Shown: positions 6,414-11,648 of the stretch, piece after piece
Numbering within the stretch: position 1 is the stretch's first letter
How the letters are laid out: each line of letters begins with the position of its first letter
From: Actinomycetes bacterium
GTDB lineage: Bacteria; Planctomycetota; Phycisphaerae; JAACET01
Assembly (NCBI GenBank): GCA_030631725.1
Contig: DAOVKO010000039.1
Span: 1 to 11,648 of the forward strand
Direction of reading: 5' to 3'
DNA length: 11,648 bases
Translations under genes and position numbers: made by a program
Notes under the pieces: generated by a model
The model's database searches: none
The model's input: the letters and a program-made list of their open reading frames with translations, nothing else
What the model was told of the DNA's origin: nothing

Positions 6414-7442
6414 ATGATAGAAGTCAACCGCAACGGCGATGTCTGGGTATTCGCCCAGCAGGACAACGGCAAACTCAACGACGTGTCCCTGGAACTCCTT
6501 TCCAAGGGACGAGAATTAGCCGATCAGCTCAAGGTGCCGCTGGCCGCCGCCCTTCTGGGCCAAGATGTCGAGCCCTTGGCCCAATCCCTTTTCCACCACG
6601 GTGCCGACAAGGTTTACCTGGCCGAGCACAATCTGCTCGAAACCTATCAGGCCAATACTTACGCCAAGGCTCTTTGTGAGCTTATTACTCGCCACAAACC
6701 GCAGATTGTAATTTACGGGGCTACCCCTCGCGGCCGCGACCTTGCTCCGAGGGTAGCCTCAGCCATGAAGGCCGGGCTCACCGCCGACTGTACGGATCTC
6801 GACATCGGCGACAACACCGACCCGTCCACCAAGGTTACCCACAAGAACCTGCTGCTGCAGATCAGGCCGGCCTTTGGCGGAAACATCATTGCCACTATCG
6901 TCAACTACGATCGCTGGCCGCAGATGGCCACCGTTCGGGCCGGTGTCATGCCCATGCCTACGCCCGACACCAGCCGCAACGGCTCAGTGGTAAAAGAGAA
7001 GGTTGAACTGGAACTGGCTGATGTCCTTATCCAGGTCATCGAAAAGAGTCAGCGAGAAAAGCGTGTTAATCTCAAAGGCTCCCGGATCATCGTCTCCGGT
7101 GGGGCTGGCGTCGGCAGTCCCGAGGGTTTCGGGTTATTGCGCGAGTTGGCCAACGCCCTGGGCGGTGAGGTGGGGGCCAGCCGGGCCGCGGTTGACAGCG
7201 GCTTCATCGACAAGGATCACCAGGTCGGCCAGACCGGCACAACGGTCAGGCCGGCTCTTTACATAGCCGTGGGTATCTCCGGTGCCATCCAGCACCGCGC
7301 CGGAATGCAGGAGTCCGCCAAAGTATTGGCCGTAAATACCGATCCCGACGCTCCGATCTTCTCCATCGCCCACTACGGAATCGTCGGCGACTACAGAGAA
7401 GTGGTCCCTAAGCTGATAAAAGCGGTCAAAGCCAGAGCATAG
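6414..7442 (+). CDS. etfA: Electron-transfer flavoprotein alpha subunit
   Basis: EtfA holds the mobile FAD of the electron-transfer flavoprotein and forms the heterodimer with EtfB in the cytoplasm. The 342 residues show the N-terminal alpha/beta domain with GATPRGRDLAPRVASAMKAG (102-121), RPAFGGN (151-157) and the PQMATVRAGVM segment, then the FAD-binding C-terminal domain from about 220: IIVSGGAGVGS, VGQTGTTVRP (271-280) and SGAIQH (289-294), all intact. Length is normal and there is no ferredoxin extension at the N-terminus. The ATG at 6414 has only a purine-rich AGAAAGAAG ribosome-binding site. It follows etfB by 48 nt and is surely co-transcribed. After the stop comes a palindromic repeat, so the operon may end here or continue into the acyl-CoA dehydrogenase gene. 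Confidence 0.95.
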   Translation: MIEVNRNGDVWVFAQQDNGKLNDVSLELLSKGRELADQLKVPLAAALLGQDVEPLAQSLFHHGADKVYLAEHNLLETYQANTYAKALCELITRHKPQIVIYGATPRGRDLAPRVASAMKAGLTADCTDLDIGDNTDPSTKVTHKNLLLQIRPAFGGNIIATIVNYDRWPQMATVRAGVMPMPTPDTSRNGSVVKEKVELELADVLIQVIEKSQREKRVNLKGSRIIVSGGAGVGSPEGFGLLRELANALGGEVGASRAAVDSGFIDKDHQVGQTGTTVRPALYIAVGISGAIQHRAGMQESAKVLAVNTDPDAPIFSIAHYGIVGDYREVVPKLIKAVKARA

Positions 7443-7445
7443 AAG

Positions 7446-7561
7446 AAAATCAAAATGACAAAAAAAGGCTCTAGACCGAAGGCCGGAGACTGTAGGAAAT
7501 CAAAAACCGTCTTCCTCCAGCCTACAGTCTGCAGCCTTGGGCCTGTTTGCATTTTGATTTT
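7446..7561. repeat. 116-bp palindromic intergenic element with 12-bp terminal inverted repeats
   Basis: AAAATCAAAATG (7446-7457) is matched perfectly by CATTTTGATTTT (7550-7561), and inside it AGACTGTAGG (7487-7496) pairs with CCTACAGTCT (7521-7530), with further partial pairing of GGC-rich segments between them. The whole gap could fold as one long imperfect hairpin. It has no reading frame of its own. This shape fits a MITE- or REP-like intergenic repeat, and the RNA form could also serve as a bidirectional terminator after etfA. Whether further copies exist in the genome cannot be seen here. Confidence 0.55.
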
Positions 7562-7571
7562 TGATATGTAA

Positions 7572-7589
7572 TCCCCGCCTTCGCGGGGA
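7572..7589. repeat. Short GC hairpin (TCCCCGC/GCGGGGA) with flanking TTTGAT repeats
   Basis: TCCCCGC (7572-7578) and GCGGGGA (7583-7589) form a 7-bp stem with a CTTC loop. It is flanked on both sides by a 13-bp direct repeat, TTTGATTTTTGAT, at 7553-7565 and 7602-7614. The arrangement resembles small dispersed palindromes found in many bacterial genomes. It fills the remainder of the 197-bp gap between etfA and the acyl-CoA dehydrogenase gene; no convincing promoter was seen in that gap. Confidence 0.45.
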
Positions 7590-7639
7590 CAAGCTTTGAT
7601 ATTTGATTTTTGATTTTTTTCTCACCAGGGTAGTTTGCA

Positions 7640-9379
7640 ATGGCCAACTTTTTAGCTGATAACTCGGATATTCTTTTCCATCTCGAGCATACTGACCTGG
7701 CACGGATTGCCGATTGTCTCGAAGACTCGTATGCCGACGCCGAGAAATTCGACTATGCCCCTGCAAATGCCGCCGAGGCCATCGAAGACTACAAACGCGT
7801 GCTCAATGTGCTCGGCGAATTGGCCGGGGATTTCATCGATCCCCGGGCCGAGGACAACGACCGCACCGGCAACCGCATCGAGAACAACCGCGTCGTGCGA
7901 CCCGTCGGCATGGACGAAGATCTCGAAGCCCTGGCCCAGGCCGACCTGATGGGCTTCACCTTGCCCCGCAAATATGGCGGACTGAACTTTCCTAATCTCA
8001 TCTACACCATGGCCACCGAAATAGTCTCCCGCGCCGATGCCGCCCTGATGAACATCTTCGGCCTGCAGGGCATCGCCGAGACCATCAACGCCTTCGCCAG
8101 CGACGAGATCAAGGACGAGTATCTGCCGAAGTTCTGCGAAGGCCAAGTTACTGGAGCGATGGTCCTCACCGAGCCCGACGCCGGCTCAGACCTCCAGGCC
8201 ATCAAGCTCAAGGCCACTCAGGACGAGAACGGCCAATGGCTGCTCAACGGCGTCAAGCGGTTCATCACCAACGGCTGCGGAGAGGTCCTGCTCGTGCTGG
8301 CCCGCAGCGAGCCCGACCGCGCCGGAGGCCTGGGCCTCTCGCTGTTCATCTGCAATTTCTCCGACGGCGTCAAGCTCCGCCGCCTTGAAGACAAGCTCGG
8401 CATTCACGCCTCGCCGACATGTGAAATGCAATTTGACGACGTCCCCGCAAGGCTCATCGGCGAGAGGCAGCGGGGCCTGGTCACCTACGTGATGGCCCTG
8501 ATGAACGGCGCCCGCATCGGCATTGCCGCCCAATCCCTGGGCATTGCCCAGGCTGCTTACCAGGCGGCCCGGGCCTACGCCGCTTCGCGCAGGCAGTTCG
8601 AGGTGGCTATCGAAAAGCTTCCCGCCGTAGCTGACATGCTCGCCAAAATGAATATGGACATCCAGGCGGCCCGGGCCCTGGCCTACGAATCCGCCTTCCA
8701 TGTGGACCTGGAGAACAGCCTGCTCAAGAAGCTCGAATTCGGCGAAGAACCCCAGGACAAAACCCTGCGCAAGCAGATGCGCCAGGATGCCCGCAAACTC
8801 AAACGCGTCAACTCCTTGCTCACCCCCATGGCCAAGTACATCTGCTCGGAGATGTGCAACCGCGTAGCCTACGACTCAATTCAAGTACACGGCGGTTCGG
8901 GTTTCATGCGAGATTATCCTGTCGAACGCTACGCCCGCGACGCAAGGATTACTACCATTTACGAAGGCACTTCCCAGCTGCAGATAGTCGCCGCCGTCCG
9001 CGGGGTAATGAGCGGGACGGCTCAAAAGAGATTTGACGGTTTTGCCCAGCGCGAATACGACGGCGATCTAGCACCCTTAGCCCAAAAACTTGCCGAGGTC
9101 CTGCCCCTGTTCGCCCAGACCACGGCCTTCGTCAAAGAGCAAGGCACGGAGTACATGGATTTACACGGCCGGCAGATAGTCGACGCTGCCACGGACATAT
9201 ACATGGCCTATCTCTTGCTCAACCAGGCTCGCCACAGCCAGGAAAAGCTCACCGTTGCCGACCGTTACATCCTGGAGGTCCTGCCGCGCGTCAAGTACAA
9301 TTGTGAACTCATCACCAGCGGCGACCGCACAAGTCTGGACTGTTTTGAAACCTTAGCCGGCCCCGTGCCAACCGAATAG
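7640..9379 (+). CDS. Acyl-CoA dehydrogenase family protein (long form)
   Basis: Acyl-CoA dehydrogenases use FAD to form or reduce the alpha-beta double bond of an acyl-CoA and exchange electrons with ETF. The 579 residues show the N-terminal helical domain (about 45-165), the FAD-contact motif TEPDAGSD (177-184) opening the beta domain, RFITNG, the C-terminal helical domain with GARIGIAAQSLGIAQAAY, and QVHGGSGFMRDYPVER followed by IYEGTSQLQI, in which E442 is at the position of the catalytic glutamate of the family. About 120 further residues (460-579) form the extra helical C-terminal domain seen in long-form members; ordinary enzymes have about 380 residues. The substrate cannot be inferred. 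The ATG has a modest AGGG ribosome-binding site. Its position just after etfBA makes the ETF its likely redox partner. A terminator follows. Confidence 0.93.
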   Translation: MANFLADNSDILFHLEHTDLARIADCLEDSYADAEKFDYAPANAAEAIEDYKRVLNVLGELAGDFIDPRAEDNDRTGNRIENNRVVRPVGMDEDLEALAQADLMGFTLPRKYGGLNFPNLIYTMATEIVSRADAALMNIFGLQGIAETINAFASDEIKDEYLPKFCEGQVTGAMVLTEPDAGSDLQAIKLKATQDENGQWLLNGVKRFITNGCGEVLLVLARSEPDRAGGLGLSLFICNFSDGVKLRRLEDKLGIHASPTCEMQFDDVPARLIGERQRGLVTYVMALMNGARIGIAAQSLGIAQAAYQAARAYAASRRQFEVAIEKLPAVADMLAKMNMDIQAARALAYESAFHVDLENSLLKKLEFGEEPQDKTLRKQMRQDARKLKRVNSLLTPMAKYICSEMCNRVAYDSIQVHGGSGFMRDYPVERYARDARITTIYEGTSQLQIVAAVRGVMSGTAQKRFDGFAQREYDGDLAPLAQKLAEVLPLFAQTTAFVKEQGTEYMDLHGRQIVDAATDIYMAYLLLNQARHSQEKLTVADRYILEVLPRVKYNCELITSGDRTSLDCFETLAGPVPTE

Positions 9380-9400
9380 CGCCGGACATCAGAATCTGTC

Positions 9401-9421
9401 ATTCCGCACTTGATGCGGAAT
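9401..9421. repeat. Small dispersed-type palindrome (ATTCCGC/GCGGAAT)
   Basis: ATTCCGC (9401-9407) and GCGGAAT (9415-9421) form a 7-bp stem with a 7-nt loop, set between GTC and CCAG. The GTCATTCC...GGAATCCAG layout is a familiar form of dispersed intergenic palindrome in several bacterial groups. It sits just after the acyl-CoA dehydrogenase stop codon and before the terminator. Confidence 0.45.
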
Positions 9422-9434
9422 CCAGTATATTTAT

Positions 9435-9460
9435 CCCCCGGTTTTAGCGGGGGTTTCTTT
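9435..9460 (+). terminator. Intrinsic terminator after the acyl-CoA dehydrogenase gene
   Basis: CCCCCG (9435-9440) pairs with CGGGGG (9448-9453) around a 7-nt loop and is followed by TTTCTTT (9454-9460). It lies 56 nt after the acyl-CoA dehydrogenase stop and separates the ETF/dehydrogenase block from the gene at 9581. Confidence 0.8.
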
Positions 9461-9476
9461 ACCCTCGGCTTTTTGC

Positions 9477-9506
9477 TTTACTCTCAGCCTAGCGACTGGG
9501 CATAAT
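9477..9506 (+). promoter_or_regulatory. Weak candidate promoter for the 9581 gene
   Basis: TTTACT (9477-9482) and CATAAT (9501-9506) with an 18-nt spacer are the best sigma-70-like pair between the terminator and the next gene, giving a leader of about 65 nt. The match is poor, so it is listed mainly because the gene must have its own promoter after the terminator. Confidence 0.3.
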
Positions 9507-9560
9507 ACGGCATCCGTTCAAGAACCCACTAAGGGAAGACAAGCTCATTTGCTTAGCCAC

Positions 9561-9569
9561 TGATTAGCC
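9561..9569 (+). repeat. Direct repeat, left copy (TGATTAGCC)
   Basis: TGATTAGCC is located directly before the GGAG ribosome-binding site of the 9581 gene and recurs at 10550-10558, beginning in its stop codon. The pair brackets exactly ribosome-binding site plus coding region. It could be a target-site duplication or a recombination scar, or chance. Confidence 0.35.
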
Positions 9570-9580
9570 GGAGAAGAACA

Positions 9581-10552
9581 ATGCCAGATAATTGCCCTAT
9601 ATGTGAAACTGAATTAAAAGAAAAGAGACCAGGCCCTGACACTGGTTATGACTGTCCTCGATGCGGCCGGTTTGTTATGTCTGACCGTACAGAAGGCTCA
9701 CTCCGGCGCATAATTCTACATGGCCTGGAAGAAGGAAAGGATTGTGAGAAAGAACTAGCTGTTATAAGTCACTCTGTCAGGAGAATGCAGAAGAAGGACG
9801 AAAAAGGTTGGCCGATTATTGACGATCAGCTAATTAAGGCAATAGCGAAGAATCCTCTGCCTGATGTAGCCGAGCAAGCTAATAATTTGATAATCTGGCT
9901 TGCTGAAAACACCTCCCAAGGCGAGCATCACTCAGTTCAGGCAAGAACGCACCAATCGATCATAGGGGCAAAAACACCTAGAGGTATCTCTGTGATCTTG
10001 AAACATCTCTTTGACGAGGGGCTCCTAGATGGCGATTATTCGCAAACGTCAGGCGGTCCGCAAGCTATTGCCTCCCTTTCATTTCGCGGTTGGCAGCACT
10101 ATCGACAACTCAAAAGAGGTGCCGTTGATAGTCGAAAAGCATTTATGGCAATGGAATATGGAAACAAGGAACTTGACAACATTGTGGCTAACTACTTCAA
10201 GCCTGCCGTAGCTGATACGGGTTTCGACTTATATCGCCTTGATGAAAAGCCAAAGGCTGGCCTTATTGATGACCGTCTAAGAGTCGAGATTAGGAGTTCC
10301 AGATTCCTAATATCAGACCTGACTGACGACAATAGAGGGGCATACTGGGAAGCGGGTTATGCGGAAGGACTCGGAAAGCCGGTGATCTATACTTGTAAAA
10401 GGGAAGTATTCGACAACGAGAAAACACATTTTGACACAAACCACCATCTTACCGTAATCTGGGACGCTGCCAACCTTCAAGAGGCTCTCGATAAACTTAA
10501 GGCTACGATCAGGGCTACATTGCCCAATGAAGCAAAACTTAGCGATGATTGA
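9581..10552 (+). CDS. Zinc-ribbon / nucleoside 2-deoxyribosyltransferase-like protein
   Basis: A 323-residue cytoplasmic protein of three parts. Residues 1-35 form a zinc ribbon with two CxxC pairs (C5, C8, C25, C28). Residues about 60-180 are helical and look like a winged-helix region (ARTHQSIIGAK, HLFDEGLLDGDY, ASLSFRGWQHYRQL). Residues 186-318 resemble the nucleoside 2-deoxyribosyltransferase (DRHyd-type) fold: KAFMAMEYGN opens the first strand, then LIDDRLRVEIRSSRFLISDLT and GAYWEAGYAEGLGKPVIYTC, in which E257 sits where this superfamily has its nucleophilic glutamate. Such domains cleave N-glycosidic bonds of nucleotides or nucleosides and recur in bacterial conflict systems; a defence or signalling role here is inference. 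GGAG lies 7 nt before the ATG. The gene is visibly AT-richer than its neighbours (40% GC over its first 60 bases), stands alone behind a terminator and is flanked by 9-bp direct repeats. Confidence 0.75.
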   Translation: MPDNCPICETELKEKRPGPDTGYDCPRCGRFVMSDRTEGSLRRIILHGLEEGKDCEKELAVISHSVRRMQKKDEKGWPIIDDQLIKAIAKNPLPDVAEQANNLIIWLAENTSQGEHHSVQARTHQSIIGAKTPRGISVILKHLFDEGLLDGDYSQTSGGPQAIASLSFRGWQHYRQLKRGAVDSRKAFMAMEYGNKELDNIVANYFKPAVADTGFDLYRLDEKPKAGLIDDRLRVEIRSSRFLISDLTDDNRGAYWEAGYAEGLGKPVIYTCKREVFDNEKTHFDTNHHLTVIWDAANLQEALDKLKATIRATLPNEAKLSDD

Positions 10553-10558
10553 TTAGCC
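10550..10558 (+). repeat. Direct repeat, right copy (TGATTAGCC)
   Basis: Second copy of the repeat at 9561-9569. Its first three bases are the TGA stop codon of the 9581 gene. No terminator hairpin was recognised between here and the next gene. Confidence 0.35.
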
Positions 10559-10598
10559 AGTAACGTATGTTCTTGCCGCTTATTTGAAAGAGGCCTAC

Positions 10599-10628
10599 TT
10601 GCATTCCATCCTTCCAAACGGATATGAT
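10599..10628 (+). promoter_or_regulatory. Candidate promoter for the reductive activase gene
   Basis: TTGCAT (10599-10604) and TATGAT (10623-10628) are spaced by 18 nt, placing a start site near 10635 and a leader of about 45 nt before the GTG at 10681. Confidence 0.45.
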
Positions 10629-10680
10629 ATGAAACGGTCATTTTTGAACTTTCCAGTGCTTACCTCCTGAGGGGCTTGTT

Positions 10681-11648
10681 GTGCCCAAGGCCACCTTCCG
10701 CTTTGATTCCCACTCGCTCACCGTAGACGCCCCGGCTGAATCTCTAATTTCCGACACCGCCTTGCTGGCCGATATCGTCCTGAACACCAAGTGCGGCGGG
10801 CATGGACTCTGCAACGGCTGTGCCGTGGACCTGATCTCCGGCGAGTTCCGTTCAGTCACCGGCGAAGTCCTCCAACCCAGCCCCGGCCGACGAGTCAGGG
10901 TCCTGGCTTGCCAGACTATCGCTACCAGCGAGGAGTTCACCGTTTTCGTCCCTCATCGCAGCCTGGTGGAGACCGGCGAAAAGGTCCTGGTCGACTTCGA
11001 TTTGGTCAAAACGCCTCAGCTGGACCCACCCTTGCGCGTGCTCAGCCTGGAGTTGCCGGCTCCCGAGCTGGAGGACTCCGCGGGCCACTTCGAACGCATT
11101 TGCCGCCAGCTTCAAGCCCAGTCAGTCCTGGACGCCCCGGTTAGCGCTTCTCTGGAGTTGCTTCGGGCCTTGCCCGGCATTTTCGACAAAGACGAATCTG
11201 ACTTCAAAGTATCGCTGCGTTTGGTCCGAGCTGCCGGCTCCTGGGAGCTGATCGACGTTTGTCCAGCTGGGGTCGACCTAGCCAAGCTGGCTTTGGCCAT
11301 TGACATCGGCACCACCACGGTCGTCGTAGCCTTGGTTGACTTGTCCGACGAGCCCAAAATCATCGATGCCGTGTCCTCATACAATCAACAGGTTTCCTGC
11401 TCTGCGGACGTAGCCTCGCGAATCAGCTTTGCCTCTTCGCCCCAGCGTCTGGCGCAACTGCGCAGACTCATTGTCGACGACACCATCAATCGACTCATCG
11501 GCCTGTTACTGCGCAGCCACAGTCTTGAGCCCACGGATATTCCTTTGGCCTGCGTGGCCGGCAACACGGTGATGATGCATCTGTTCCTCGGTTTGGATCC
11601 CACCAGTATCGGGCGCTTGCCCTTCGAGCCCGTGGCCGGGGCACCGGG
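10681..11648 (+). CDS. 2Fe-2S / ASKHA-domain corrinoid-protein reductive activase, 5' part
   Basis: This family reactivates corrinoid proteins whose cobalt has been oxidised: a 2Fe-2S cluster passes the electron and an ATP-binding ASKHA domain drives it (AcsV and methyltransferase-activase type). The 322 visible codons show a plant-type ferredoxin domain with C38, C44, C47 and C77 (TKCGGHGLCNGC, later VLACQT), a linker domain (about 80-200), then the ASKHA phosphate-binding motif LAIDIGTTTVVVALVDL (205-221) and CVAGNTVMMHLFLG (291-304), both typical. The frame is open to the window edge; the full protein normally exceeds 500 residues, so the rest lies outside. GTG is chosen because GAGGGG lies a few bases upstream and the ferredoxin strand ATFRFDS follows immediately. 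Its corrinoid partner is not in the window; it may act in the Wood-Ljungdahl pathway or in a methylotrophic methyltransferase system. Confidence 0.88.
   Translation, partial: MPKATFRFDSHSLTVDAPAESLISDTALLADIVLNTKCGGHGLCNGCAVDLISGEFRSVTGEVLQPSPGRRVRVLACQTIATSEEFTVFVPHRSLVETGEKVLVDFDLVKTPQLDPPLRVLSLELPAPELEDSAGHFERICRQLQAQSVLDAPVSASLELLRALPGIFDKDESDFKVSLRLVRAAGSWELIDVCPAGVDLAKLALAIDIGTTTVVVALVDLSDEPKIIDAVSSYNQQVSCSADVASRISFASSPQRLAQLRRLIVDDTINRLIGLLLRSHSLEPTDIPLACVAGNTVMMHLFLGLDPTSIGRLPFEPVAGAP

Noticed and set aside
7446..7614. TTTGATTTTTGAT repeats as a CRISPR array
   Set aside because: Only two copies, AT-rich and irregular, with no spacer-like units and no cas genes.
7500..7766. 88-codon minus-strand frame across the repeat element and the start of the acyl-CoA dehydrogenase gene
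   Set aside because: It reads through the palindromic repeats and is antisense to a recognised gene; low-complexity product with no family resemblance.
10638..11603. Four minus-strand frames opposite the reductive activase gene
   Set aside because: The plus-strand frame carries the ferredoxin cysteines and ASKHA motifs without a stop to the window edge, so the minus-strand frames are shadows.

Overview
The window looks like bacterial chromosome, GC-rich and densely coding, from an anaerobic or facultatively anaerobic organism. The lineage cannot be fixed from sequence alone. The nusA-infB-DUF503-rbfA order, the lysine/arginine-rich IF2 linker and the acidic NusA tail would fit a planctomycete-like (Phycisphaerae-type) genome, but clostridial or deltaproteobacterial-type lineages share parts of this. 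No rRNA, tRNA, CRISPR array or transposase gene was seen.

Left half, minus strand (1-5187): a transcription/translation operon read right to left: nusA (3322-4758), infB (612-3236, TTG start), a DUF503/YlxP-like gene (249-530) and the 5' part of rbfA (1-215). In front of nusA lies a leader of about 390 nt with no long gene. It has a near-consensus promoter (TTGGAC-N17-TATAAT, 5187-5159), a chain of strong hairpins and a textbook intrinsic terminator (4806-4833) about 50 nt before the nusA start codon. This looks like either an attenuated leader or a separate structured RNA, and it is the most interesting non-coding signal here.

Middle, plus strand (5188-9460): a divergent promoter (5291-5319) drives etfB (5451-6365) and etfA (6414-7442), the two subunits of an electron-transfer flavoprotein whose motifs resemble the clostridial/bifurcating-type group. 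After a 197-bp gap filled by a palindromic repeat element comes a 579-residue acyl-CoA dehydrogenase (7640-9379), the likely electron donor or acceptor partner of the ETF, closed by an intrinsic terminator (9435-9460).

Right end, plus strand (9461-11648): a stand-alone, AT-richer gene (9581-10552) encodes a zinc ribbon, a probable winged helix and a nucleoside-2-deoxyribosyltransferase-like domain. It is flanked by 9-bp direct repeats and is a candidate acquired defence or nucleotide-signalling gene. It is followed, behind its own promoter, by the start of a 2Fe-2S/ASKHA corrinoid-protein reductive activase (10681 to beyond the edge), which points to corrinoid-dependent methyl transfer (Wood-Ljungdahl or methylotrophic type) beyond the window.
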